Source: Lachnospiraceae bacterium (lineage in GTDB: Bacteria; Bacillota; Clostridia; Lachnospirales; Lachnospiraceae). Taken from it: a stretch of 39,333 nucleotides of DNA. The stretch covers positions 1 through 39,333 of the forward strand of contig JAFRUR010000082.1 in the NCBI GenBank assembly GCA_017438775.1, given 5' to 3'. Under the pieces are notes generated by a model. It did no database searches. It was not told the DNA's origin and saw only the letters and a list, made by a program, of their open reading frames with translations. Positions 8,157-15,975 of the stretch are shown here, piece after piece. Position numbers and translations under genes: made by a program. Numbering within the stretch: position 1 is the stretch's first letter; every line of letters begins with the position of its first letter.

Positions 8157-9478
8157 TGGCGGACTATCTGGCCGCTTCCCCCGCGGACAGGGAGAGGATG
8201 CTGGCAAAGATCGGCGCGAAAGACATCACCGATCTGTATGAGAGCGTCCCCGAAAAGCTGCGGGTGAAGGGGAATCTGCACCTTCCGGCCGGCCTGGACG
8301 AGATGTCCGTGCGCCGGGAGATGGAGGCGCTGGCGAGGAAGAACACGGTTTTCCCGACGGTGCTTCGCGGGGCGGGAGCCTACCGTCACTACATCCCCGC
8401 GGTGGTCCCGGAGATCGTCTCCAAGGAGACCTTCGTGACCGCCTACACGCCGTACCAGGCGGAGATCTCGCAGGGTGTCCTGCAGAGCATTTTTGAGTAT
8501 CAGACCGTGATCTGCGAGCTGACCGGCATGGACGTCTCCAACGCATCGGTTTACGACGGGGCCACGGCGGCCGCCGAGGCCGCGGCCTCCTGCCGCGACC
8601 GCAGGAGAAAGACGGTGCTCGTGAGCGCCTGCGCCCATCCGGACGTGCTGCGCGTCATGAAGACCTACGCCTGGGCCGCGGATACGCCCCTGACCGTCGT
8701 TCCGGAGAAGAACGGCCGCACCGACATGGAGGCCCTGGCCGGACTTCTGGATTCGTCTGTCGCTGCGGTCTATGTGCCGCAGGTCAACTATTACGGCTGC
8801 ATCGAAGAGGCGGAGGAGGCGGCGCGTCTGGCGCATGAGGCCGGCGCGAAGCTCATCCTGGGGGTGGATCCCCTGGCTGCCGTGCTCCTGAAGAGCGCCG
8901 CGGACTGCGGCGCGGACATCGCCGTGGGCGAGGGACAGCAGCTCGGCATGCCGCTCTCCTGGGGCGGCCCCTTCCTGGGCTTCATGGCCGCAAAGCACGA
9001 CATGATGCGCAAACTTCCCGGTCGTATCGTCGGAGAGACGAAGGACGACGCCGGCAACCGCGCCTTCGTGCTGACTCTGCAGGCCAGAGAGCAGCACATC
9101 AAGCGCGAAAAGGCGAGCAGCAACATCTGCTCGAACGAGGCGCTCTGCGCGATGACGGCCTCCGTCTACGCCGCCGCCATGGGCCCGGAGGGCCTGAGGC
9201 AGGCCGCGCTCCAGAGCATGTCCAAGGCGCACTACCTGGCGCAGGAACTGGAGAAGATCGGCTGGCGCCGCGCCTTTGAAGCGGACTTCTTCCAGGAGTT
9301 CGTGACCGAGGCGCCGGAGGGAACGGACATTGCCGCCGCGCTGGCCGCGCTGGAGAAGGCCGGCATCCTGGGCGGACTGCCTCTCGGAGGCGGACGCGTC
9401 CTCTGGTGCGCGACCGAGGTCGTCTCCAGACAGGAGATGGACCGCACCGCTCAGATCCTGAAGGAGGTGCGCGCATGA
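8156..9478 (+). CDS. gcvPA: Glycine dehydrogenase (decarboxylating) subunit 1
   Basis: This is the N-terminal half of the split P protein (440 residues). Together with subunit 2 it decarboxylates glycine using PLP and loads the methylamine onto lipoyl-GcvH. Recognisable blocks include FPTVLRGAGAYRHYIPAVV, TAYTPYQAEISQGVLQSIFE, the TGMDVSNASVYDGATA loop and QLGMPLSWGGPFLGF. This half keeps the aminotransferase fold but not the PLP lysine, as is usual. It overlaps gcvH by one base and gcvPB by four (ATGA), which fits equimolar, coupled synthesis of the two subunits. The split form is found in many Bacillota and archaea; many Proteobacteria have one fused GcvP. Confidence 0.97.
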   Translation: MADYLAASPADRERMLAKIGAKDITDLYESVPEKLRVKGNLHLPAGLDEMSVRREMEALARKNTVFPTVLRGAGAYRHYIPAVVPEIVSKETFVTAYTPYQAEISQGVLQSIFEYQTVICELTGMDVSNASVYDGATAAAEAAASCRDRRRKTVLVSACAHPDVLRVMKTYAWAADTPLTVVPEKNGRTDMEALAGLLDSSVAAVYVPQVNYYGCIEEAEEAARLAHEAGAKLILGVDPLAAVLLKSAADCGADIAVGEGQQLGMPLSWGGPFLGFMAAKHDMMRKLPGRIVGETKDDAGNRAFVLTLQAREQHIKREKASSNICSNEALCAMTASVYAAAMGPEGLRQAALQSMSKAHYLAQELEKIGWRRAFEADFFQEFVTEAPEGTDIAAALAALEKAGILGGLPLGGGRVLWCATEVVSRQEMDRTAQILKEVRA

Positions 9479-10926
9479 AGCTGATTTTCGAACGCAGCGT
9501 TTCCGGACGCGGGACCCGCTATCTTCCGGACTGCGACGTCCCCGTGACAGAGCTCGACAGCCGTTTTCTGCGGGAGAAGGCTCCGGCCCTTCCCGAGATC
9601 TCGGAGAACGACCTCTGCCGCCACTATACCGAACTCGAAAAGCGCGCCTACGGCGTGAATGACGGCCCGTACCCCCTGGGGAGCTGCACCATGAAGTACA
9701 ACCCCAAGGTGAACGAGGCCATGGCCGCTCTGCCCGGCTTTGCCGACGTGCATCCCCTGCAGCCGGCCCATACGGCAGCCGGCTGCCTGGAGGTCCTCAC
9801 GCAGACCGCGAAGTATCTCTGCGAGATCACCGGCATGGACGCCATGACCCTGACGCCCGCGGCGGGCGCTCACGGCGAACTCACGGGCATGATGCTGATC
9901 CGCCGCTATCACGAGCAGCGGGGAGAGAAGGACGTGCGCCGCAAGGTCATCGTCCCGGACAGCTCCCACGGCACCAATCCCGCGACGGCGGCCATGAACG
10001 GACTGGAAGTCGTCTCCATCCCCTCCACGCCGGAGGGCCTGGTGGACCTTGCCGCCCTGGCTGCGGCGGTCGGACCCGACACGGCCGGCCTGATGCTGAC
10101 CAATCCCAACACCCTGGGCCTCTTTGATCCCCACGTGGAGGAGATCACCCGCATCGTGCACGAGGCCGGCGGCCTGTGCTACTACGACGGCGCGAACCTC
10201 AATCCTATCATGGGCGTGGTGCGCCCGGGAGACATGGGCTTCGACTGCGTGCACCTGAACCTTCACAAGACGTTCTCCACGCCGCACGGCGGCGGCGGCC
10301 CGGGCGCGGGCGCGGTGGGCTGCAAGGCTTTCCTGGCCCCGTACCTGCCGGCGCCTTTCAGCGCGGCGGACCCGGAGGCCCCGGAGATCCCGGCCGAAAG
10401 CATCGGCGCGGTCAAGGCCTTTGCCGGGAACTTCCTGGTGATCGTGCGCGCCCTGACCTACCTGAAGACCCTCGGCGCGGCCGGCGTGCGTGAGAGCGCG
10501 CAGGGCGCGGTGCTGAACGCGAACTATCTGAAGGCGCTCCTGGCGGACACCTACGAGATGGCGCAGCCCGGGTACTGCATGCACGAGTTCGTGATGACGC
10601 TGGAGCGCGAGAAGCAGGAGAAGGGCTTCACCGCGATGGAGATCGCGAAAGGCCTGCTGGACGAGGGCGTGCATCCCCCGACCATGTACTTCCCGCTGAT
10701 CGTGCATGAAGCCCTCATGGCGGAGCCCACGGAGACCGAGAGCCCCGAGAGCATCGAGGCGCTGGCGGAGGCCTTCCTGCGCGTCTACCGCGCGGCCGAG
10801 GCCGACCCGGAGGGCGCCCATCACTGGCCAAAGAGCACCGTGATCGGCCGTCCCGACGAGGTCGAGGCGGCGCGTCACCCCGTGGTGCGGTACGTGCCCG
10901 CACAGGAAGGAACGCAGGAAGCATAA
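9475..10926 (+). CDS. gcvPB: Glycine dehydrogenase (decarboxylating) subunit 2, PLP-binding
   Basis: The catalytic half of the split P protein, 483 residues. The PLP lysine is Lys265 in HLNLHKTFSTPHGGGGPG, the family signature. Other typical blocks are GSCTMKYNPKVNE, LTPAAGAHGELTGM, DSSHGTNPATA and the C-terminal PTMYFPLIVHEALM and EPTETES. I chose the ATG at 9475, which overlaps the gcvPA stop and begins MKLIFERSVSGRGTRYLP, the standard N-terminus; the frame is open upstream but that part is only the reading shadow of gcvPA. AAGGAGG at 9461-9467 serves as ribosome site. It forms an alpha2-beta2 complex with GcvPA in the cytoplasm. Confidence 0.97.
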   Translation: MKLIFERSVSGRGTRYLPDCDVPVTELDSRFLREKAPALPEISENDLCRHYTELEKRAYGVNDGPYPLGSCTMKYNPKVNEAMAALPGFADVHPLQPAHTAAGCLEVLTQTAKYLCEITGMDAMTLTPAAGAHGELTGMMLIRRYHEQRGEKDVRRKVIVPDSSHGTNPATAAMNGLEVVSIPSTPEGLVDLAALAAAVGPDTAGLMLTNPNTLGLFDPHVEEITRIVHEAGGLCYYDGANLNPIMGVVRPGDMGFDCVHLNLHKTFSTPHGGGGPGAGAVGCKAFLAPYLPAPFSAADPEAPEIPAESIGAVKAFAGNFLVIVRALTYLKTLGAAGVRESAQGAVLNANYLKALLADTYEMAQPGYCMHEFVMTLEREKQEKGFTAMEIAKGLLDEGVHPPTMYFPLIVHEALMAEPTETESPESIEALAEAFLRVYRAAEADPEGAHHWPKSTVIGRPDEVEAARHPVVRYVPAQEGTQEA

Positions 10927-10933
10927 GAAAACG

Positions 10934-10961
10934 GAGCCGCAGATGCCTCTGCGGCTCTTTT
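10934..10961 (+). terminator. Intra-operon hairpin between gcvPB and lpdA
   Basis: GAGCCGCAGA (10934-10943) and TCTGCGGCTC (10948-10957) form a perfect ten-pair stem with a four-base loop, followed by only four T. It lies eight bases after the gcvPB stop and just before the lpdA ribosome site. It could be a partial terminator that lowers lpdA-lplA expression, or a 3'-end stabilising hairpin. Confidence 0.6.
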
Positions 10962-10980
10962 CCAAAGGAGAGGAGCGACA

Positions 10981-12378
10981 ATGCTCAGTTTTGATCTGAT
11001 CGTCATCGGCGGAGGACCGGGCGGATACCCGGCCGCCCTTCTTGCGGCCAAAGGAGGACTTTCCGTCGCCCTGGCGGAAGAAGACGCCCCGGGAGGCACC
11101 TGCCTGCACCGCGGCTGCATCCCCACGAAGACCCTGCTGCACAGCGCCTCCGCCCTGACGGACTTCGCGAAGGAGAGCGCTCACGGGATCCTCACGGGAG
11201 AGGCCCCGCGCCTTGACATGGCGGCCCTGGACAGCCGCCGCCGCGACGTGGTGAGCACCCTGGAGGAGCAGATCCGCGGGAGCTTAAAGCGCGCCGGCGT
11301 CCGCGTCTTTGCGGGCCGCGGGACCGTGACCGCACCCGGCCGCGTCCTCGTGACCGCGGCTGACGGAGCGCAGGAAGAACTGTGCGCGAAGGACATCCTG
11401 ATCGCGACAGGGGCATCTCCGTCCCTGCCCCCTATCCCGGGGGCGGACCTGCCGGGCGTCCTGACCAGCGACACCCTGTTTGACGGGGACCTGCCCGCGC
11501 CGGAGCGTCTCACCGTGATCGGGGGCGGCGTCATCGGCGTGGAACTCGCGAGCTTCTACAGCGCCGTCGGCTGCGACGTCACCGTGCTGGAGATGGAAAC
11601 CAGACTCCTTCCCCTCCTGGAGAAGGAACTGGGGCAGGCCATGGCGGTGATGCTCAAGGGCCGCGGCGTGACCGCGGTCACCGGCGCCCGTGTGCTTGCC
11701 ATCGAAGAGGCGGAGGGCGGCCTCCTGTGCCGCTACGAGGTCAAGGGAGAGACCCGCGAGGTCCTCTCGGACAACGTTCTCCTCTCGGCGGGACGCCGCG
11801 CGAGAACGGCGGGCCTGTTCGCGGAGGACGTGCCGGTACAGATCGACCGCGGCATCGTCGTGAATGAACGATTTGAGACCTCCGTGCCCGGCATCTGGGC
11901 CGTGGGCGACGTGATCCGCGGCACGACGGGCCTGGCCCACGGCGCGACCGCGCAGGGCGAGGCCGTGGCGGAGATTCTGCTCGGAAAGCGGGAGAGCGGG
12001 GCGCTGGGCGCCGTGCCTTCCTGCATCTACACCACGCCGGAGATCGCCTGTGCGGGACAGACCGAGGAGGCAGCTGCGGCAGCGGGTCTTGACGCGTTTT
12101 CCGTCAAGGTCCCCATGCACGGCAACGGCAAGACCGTGATCGAGGAGCCCGGACGGAGCTTCATGAAGCTGGTCTGCGAAAAGGGCACCGGGCGGATCCT
12201 GGGCGCGGAGCTCGTGGCTGCGCGCGCCTCGGATATGATCCCGTTCTTTACGGCGGCCGTGGACCTTGGACTGACTGCAGAGCAGCTCTCCCGCGTCATC
12301 TTCCCCCATCCGACGTTTTCCGAGACGATGGGAGAACTCGTGAAGCTGGCCGCGGAGAAGGCCGGCGCCGTGAAATGA
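10981..12378 (+). CDS. lpdA: Dihydrolipoyl dehydrogenase (L protein)
   Basis: This FAD enzyme re-oxidises the dihydrolipoyl arm of GcvH with NAD+. It is 465 residues long. The FAD-binding loop is VIGGGPGGYPAA (residues 8-19), the redox disulfide is Cys41/Cys46 in GGTCLHRGCIPTK, the NAD-binding loop is VIGGGVIGVELASFY, the second FAD contact is GIWAVGDV and the catalytic His-Glu pair is in FPHPTFSETMGE. All residues needed for activity are present. Its place directly behind gcvPB marks it as the L protein of glycine cleavage, although such enzymes can also serve 2-oxo acid dehydrogenases. It follows a hairpin (10934-10957) and overlaps the lplA start by four bases. Confidence 0.97.
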   Translation: MLSFDLIVIGGGPGGYPAALLAAKGGLSVALAEEDAPGGTCLHRGCIPTKTLLHSASALTDFAKESAHGILTGEAPRLDMAALDSRRRDVVSTLEEQIRGSLKRAGVRVFAGRGTVTAPGRVLVTAADGAQEELCAKDILIATGASPSLPPIPGADLPGVLTSDTLFDGDLPAPERLTVIGGGVIGVELASFYSAVGCDVTVLEMETRLLPLLEKELGQAMAVMLKGRGVTAVTGARVLAIEEAEGGLLCRYEVKGETREVLSDNVLLSAGRRARTAGLFAEDVPVQIDRGIVVNERFETSVPGIWAVGDVIRGTTGLAHGATAQGEAVAEILLGKRESGALGAVPSCIYTTPEIACAGQTEEAAAAAGLDAFSVKVPMHGNGKTVIEEPGRSFMKLVCEKGTGRILGAELVAARASDMIPFFTAAVDLGLTAEQLSRVIFPHPTFSETMGELVKLAAEKAGAVK

Positions 12379-13484
12379 GTGCTCAGGACGAAAACGGCCG
12401 GTGCCGGAACATAGCGGACAGCCCCGGACAGGAGATGGTCTGCGAAAACGCGCCCGGACAGGGGCGCGCCGGCAAGAACGCGCCCGGACAGGATGCTGTG
12501 CGCCGGGAAAACACTTCTCCGGTGCTTCGCGTCTTTCGCACGGCCTGCACGGACCCTTACGAGAACCTGGCGCGGGAGGAATACCTTCTGCGCCGCGTCC
12601 CCGCGGGAGAGGTCTGGCTCTATCTGTGGCAGAACGACCGCACCGTCGTGATCGGCCGCAACCAGAACGCGTGGCAGGAGTGCCGGACAGAGGCACTCGA
12701 GGCGGACGGCGGCCATTTGGCGCGCCGTCTCTCCGGAGGGGGCGCGGTCTACCACGACCTGGGGAACCTCAACTTTACGTTTCTGGCGCGGCGCCCGCTC
12801 TACGACAGGGCGTGGCAGACGGAGGTGATCCGGCGCGCCGTGCAGAGCTTCGGGATCCACGCCGAGGTGAGCGGCCGGAACGACCTGACGGTCTCCGGCA
12901 GGAAGTTTTCCGGCTGCGCGTATTATGAGAGCGGGCAGGCCTGCTTTCACCACGGGACCGTGCTGATCGGCGGGGAAAAGGAGGCCATGGGCCGGTACCT
13001 GTCGCCGAACCGGGAGAAGCTGGCCGCGAAGGGCGTCGCCAGCGTGGAATCCCGTGTGGCCTATCTGGGCGACCTGGTCACGGGCCTGACCCCGGAGGCC
13101 ATGGCGCAGGCCCTCATCACGGCCTTTGCCGCGGAATACGCGGGGGAGTCCGGACAAGAGACGTGTGCATCTCCTGCACGCATCCTTTTCTCCGAAACGG
13201 ACGAGGCGGAGATCGCCAGACTGCGGGAGAAGTACGCGTCGCGGGAATGGATCTTCGGGCGCCTGGCCGATTTCGACACGGAACTGACCGCGCGCACGCC
13301 GGAGGGCATGGTCACCCTGCATCTCTCCGTGAGCGAGGGGATCATCCGCGGCGTGCAGGTCTTCACGGATTCGATGGACCCGGATCACGCGGAGAAGCTG
13401 GAGAAGGAGCTGCTGGGGAAACCGTTCCGGCGGGAGGAACTCAGGCACATTCTGGATGTTGATGCCGGTGACAGACAGGCATGA
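12375..13484 (+). CDS. lplA: Lipoate-protein ligase family protein with repeat-expanded N-terminus
   Basis: This 369-residue protein belongs to the LplA/LipM biotin-lipoate ligase fold; as LplA it would activate lipoate with ATP and attach it to GcvH. The family core starts near residue 50 (VFRTACTDPYENLAREEYLL). It includes RRLSGGGAVYHDLGNLNFTF, the substrate loop GRNDLTVSGRKFSGCAYY with its catalytic Lys, the FHHGTVLIGG block and a C-terminal LplA accessory domain. The ATG overlaps the lpdA stop (ATGA), so the start is well placed, and no other Met lies before the core. The first 50 residues are unusual: three tandem ten-residue units (SPGQ, APGQ, APGQ) encoded by 30-base DNA repeats. This is probably a recent low-complexity expansion without catalytic role. 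Octanoyltransferase activity is possible but LplA fits better. Confidence 0.92.
   Translation: MSAQDENGRCRNIADSPGQEMVCENAPGQGRAGKNAPGQDAVRRENTSPVLRVFRTACTDPYENLAREEYLLRRVPAGEVWLYLWQNDRTVVIGRNQNAWQECRTEALEADGGHLARRLSGGGAVYHDLGNLNFTFLARRPLYDRAWQTEVIRRAVQSFGIHAEVSGRNDLTVSGRKFSGCAYYESGQACFHHGTVLIGGEKEAMGRYLSPNREKLAAKGVASVESRVAYLGDLVTGLTPEAMAQALITAFAAEYAGESGQETCASPARILFSETDEAEIARLREKYASREWIFGRLADFDTELTARTPEGMVTLHLSVSEGIIRGVQVFTDSMDPDHAEKLEKELLGKPFRREELRHILDVDAGDRQA
12423..12512 (+). repeat. Three tandem 30-base repeats in the 5' end of lplA
   Basis: CCCGGACAGG occurs at 12423-12432, 12453-12462 and 12483-12492, exactly 30 bases apart. Units two and three share the longer block AACGCGCCCGGACAGG. 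The period is a multiple of three, so the frame is kept and each unit codes for ten residues. Confidence 0.85.
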
Positions 13485-13490
13485 CGGACG

Positions 13491-13519
13491 CGCCTCAGCA
13501 GAGGCGAAGATGCTTTTTC
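13491..13519 (+). terminator. Weak terminator after lplA
   Basis: CGCCTC (13491-13496) pairs with GAGGCG (13501-13506) across a four-base loop, and a run of five T follows after eight bases. It sits seven bases behind the lplA stop and would close the glycine cleavage operon. Confidence 0.42.
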
Positions 13520-13651
13520 TGAAAGAAAGAAACGTATGATTCTGAAGGGGATGTCTCCCACGTCGGCGCTTCTTCCGGTGCCTAAGAAGACAGTCTCACG
13601 GATCGAAAAGGTTTCACTCGGGGAAAGGGAACTCTTTCATTGGCCGGTTCC

Positions 13652-13680
13652 TTGACTTTTGCGGTGACTTCTCCTATAAT
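13652..13680 (+). promoter_or_regulatory. Promoter of the thrS T-box transcript
   Basis: TTGACT (13652-13657) and TATAAT (13675-13680) are separated by exactly 17 bases. This near-consensus sigma-A promoter sits right before the T-box leader. Confidence 0.9.
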
Positions 13681-13686
13681 ACCGCT

Positions 13687-13917
13687 TGTCAAATCGCTGA
13701 TGGGAAGAGTACCCTGCCCGGACCGCCCAGAGAGAGGCGCACCTGCTGAGAGCGCCTTCGGAAGGAGCAGAGGGAAGACCACCCCGGAGAGGCCTGTCAA
13801 ACAGGCACGGTGATTCCGTTATCATCAAACGAAGCGGCCGCGGCGCATGCCGGGGCAAGCAGGGTGGAACCGCGCAAAGAAATGCGTCCCTGCCGGATCG
13901 TCCGGCAGGGATTTTTT
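13687..13917 (+). ncRNA. T-box leader riboswitch of thrS
   Basis: The diagnostic T-box sequence AGGGTGGAACCGCG lies at 13861-13874, just before an intrinsic terminator and 115 bases before thrS. It pairs with the NCCA end of uncharged tRNA to form the antiterminator. A Stem I-like region (about 13690-13800) contains an AGAGAG element, and ACC followed by A at 13778-13780 is a plausible threonine specifier codon. The specifier is my inference from the downstream gene and needs a structural model. Uncharged tRNA-Thr should raise thrS expression. Confidence 0.93.
13887..13917 (+). terminator. Regulated terminator of the thrS T-box
   Basis: TCCCTGCCGGA (13887-13897) pairs perfectly with TCCGGCAGGGA (13901-13911) around a three-base loop and is followed by six T. 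It is mutually exclusive with the T-box antiterminator. Confidence 0.92.
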
Positions 13918-13988
13918 ATGATCTGCGGACAAGTAACTGCAGTTGAAAAAAAGGGAACAAGAAGAACCAAACGAGGAGGATGAGTCCC

Positions 13989-15818
13989 ATGAACAAGGAA
14001 GAGATGGGCAAGGAGGCCTATCAGGCATTTTATCTGGAGAATTACCGCCATTCGCTTTCGCACGTGCTGGCCAAGGCGGTCATCGAGCTGTTCGGGAAGG
14101 AGAACGTGCAGTACGCGATCGGCCCGCAGATCGACGACGGCTTCTACTACGATTTCCTGCTGCCGCGCCCCATCGTCAAGGAGGACTATGCAGCCATCGA
14201 GAACAAGATGCGGGAGATCTTAAAGCGCAAGGAGAACTGGACCAGGAAGGAAGTGTCCAAGGCGGAGGCCCTGGAGATCTTCCGCGGCCAGAAGTTCAAG
14301 ACGGAGCTGATCGAGGACCTTCCCGAGGACGAGACCATCTCCACCTACACCACGGGCGACGATTTCATCGACCTGTGCCGCGGACCTCACATCGAGAACT
14401 CCCAGGAGCTGCTGGGCGCCGCTTTTGAGATCAAGAGCGTGTCCGGCTCCTACTGGAGAGGCGACGAGCACCGCGACCAGCTGCAGCGCGTCTACGTGTA
14501 CGCGTTCCCGAACAAGGACGAGCTCAAGGCCCACAAGGCCATGATGCGCGAGGCCATGGAGCGCGACCACAAGAAGCTGGGCAAGGAGATGGAACTCTTC
14601 ATGTTCGACGAGACCGCTCCCGGCATGCCGTACTGGCTTCCCCGCGGCTTCAAACTCTTCAATGCCCTTCTGGCCTTCTGGCGTCAGGAGCACGAGAAGC
14701 ACGGCTACCAGGAGATCAGCGCGCCGCAGATTCAGAAGCGCGAGCTCTGGCTCACCTCCGGCCACTGGGATCACTACCGCGACGGCATGTTCGTCCTGCC
14801 CGCGAAGAAAGTCGCGGAGGACGGCAGCGTCTCCTTCGAAGTGGACGACCAGGATACCTACTGCGTCAAGCCCATGAACTGCCCGAACGCCATCCTGGTG
14901 TACAAGAGCAAGCTCCACAGCTACAAGGAACTCCCGATTCGCTACTCCGAGACCGATGTCATCCACCGCCGCGAGAAGAGCGGAGAACTGAACGGCCTCT
15001 TCCGCGTGCAGATGTTCCGTCAGGACGACGACCACACCTTCCTCACCGAGGACATGATCGAGGACGAGATCTCCGACATCATGGACATCGCGAAGACCAT
15101 CTACGGCACCTTCGGTCTGGAGTATGTGGCGGAGCTGTCCACCCGCCCCGAGGATTACATGGGCGACATCGAGGTCTGGAACCAGGCCGAGGCGTCCTTG
15201 AAGCGCATCCTCGACAAGAAGTACGGCGAGGGCGGTTACGAGATCAACGAGGGTGACGGCGCTTTCTACGGCCCCAAGATCGACCTCAAGATGCGCGACT
15301 GCATCGGCCGCGAGTGGCAGATGGGCACCATCCAGCTGGACTTCCAGCTCCCGCTCAACTTTGACCTCAAGTACATGGCCGCGGACGGCACCCAGAAGCG
15401 TCCGGTCATGATCCACCGCGCGATCTTCGGCTCCATGGAGCGCTTCATCGGCATCCTGATCGAGAACTTCAAGGGCCGCTTCCCGTTCTGGCTCGCTCCC
15501 GTGCAGGTGGGCATCGTTCCGATCAAGCCCGAGCACAACGAGTACGCGAAGCAGCTGGAGAAGAAGCTCCGCGAGGCCGGCATCCGCGTGGAGGCTGACT
15601 ATGCCGACAAGAACATGAACGACAAGATCAAGACCCTGCGCACCTACCGCGATCCGTACATTCTGGTCGTGGGAGACAAGGAGATGGAGACCGGCACCCT
15701 GGCCGTCAACATCGCCGGCAACAAGAAGGCCTACGGCGTGCCCGTGGAGACCTTCATCGCCGCCTGCGAGCGCATGAACAAAACCTATCAGCTGGAGCTG
15801 GAGGAGACCTTCGCGTAA
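13989..15818 (+). CDS. thrS: Threonyl-tRNA synthetase lacking the TGS domain
   Basis: ThrRS charges tRNA-Thr with threonine and hydrolyses mischarged Ser-tRNA-Thr. With 609 residues it is shorter than the usual ~640 because it starts at the editing domain: the HxxxH editing motif is at His21/His25 (YRHSLSHVLAKAV), where the E. coli enzyme has it near residue 73. The rest of the editing site is present (DLCRGPHIE). The class II core follows, with zinc/threonine residues in MNCPNA, the FRVQMFRQDDDHTF block and IHRAIFGSMERFIG, then the anticodon-binding domain. Two ATGs compete. The one at 13980 directly abuts GGAGG (no spacing), while that at 13989 is nine bases from it, so 13989 is the better start. 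Expression is under the T-box leader. Confidence 0.95.
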   Translation: MNKEEMGKEAYQAFYLENYRHSLSHVLAKAVIELFGKENVQYAIGPQIDDGFYYDFLLPRPIVKEDYAAIENKMREILKRKENWTRKEVSKAEALEIFRGQKFKTELIEDLPEDETISTYTTGDDFIDLCRGPHIENSQELLGAAFEIKSVSGSYWRGDEHRDQLQRVYVYAFPNKDELKAHKAMMREAMERDHKKLGKEMELFMFDETAPGMPYWLPRGFKLFNALLAFWRQEHEKHGYQEISAPQIQKRELWLTSGHWDHYRDGMFVLPAKKVAEDGSVSFEVDDQDTYCVKPMNCPNAILVYKSKLHSYKELPIRYSETDVIHRREKSGELNGLFRVQMFRQDDDHTFLTEDMIEDEISDIMDIAKTIYGTFGLEYVAELSTRPEDYMGDIEVWNQAEASLKRILDKKYGEGGYEINEGDGAFYGPKIDLKMRDCIGREWQMGTIQLDFQLPLNFDLKYMAADGTQKRPVMIHRAIFGSMERFIGILIENFKGRFPFWLAPVQVGIVPIKPEHNEYAKQLEKKLREAGIRVEADYADKNMNDKIKTLRTYRDPYILVVGDKEMETGTLAVNIAGNKKAYGVPVETFIAACERMNKTYQLELEETFA

Positions 15819-15841
15819 GGCCCCGCCTCAGCCGAAAGCAG

Positions 15842-15874
15842 AAGAGCCCCCCGCATCTGCGGGAGGCTCTTTGA
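15842..15874. terminator. Bidirectional terminator between thrS and the metallopeptidase gene
   Basis: AAGAGCC (15842-15848) with CCCGCA pairs with TGCGGG and GGCTCTT (ending 15871), with one mismatch, a two-base loop, and T/A runs at the outer ends. It serves thrS and possibly the convergent minus-strand gene that ends at 15976. Confidence 0.72.
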
Positions 15875-15975
15875 TTCTGTTCGGATGCCGCGCGGCCGGT
15901 CTGCGGAGATCTTTTGTTTCAGACAGATGCGCCGCGGCCTGTCCGAAGAGGAGACCGCGGGACTCTTTTGTCCGG

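Noticed and set aside
13980..13988. ATG at 13980 as the thrS start
   Set aside because: It directly follows GGAGG with no spacing. The ATG nine bases later has normal spacing.
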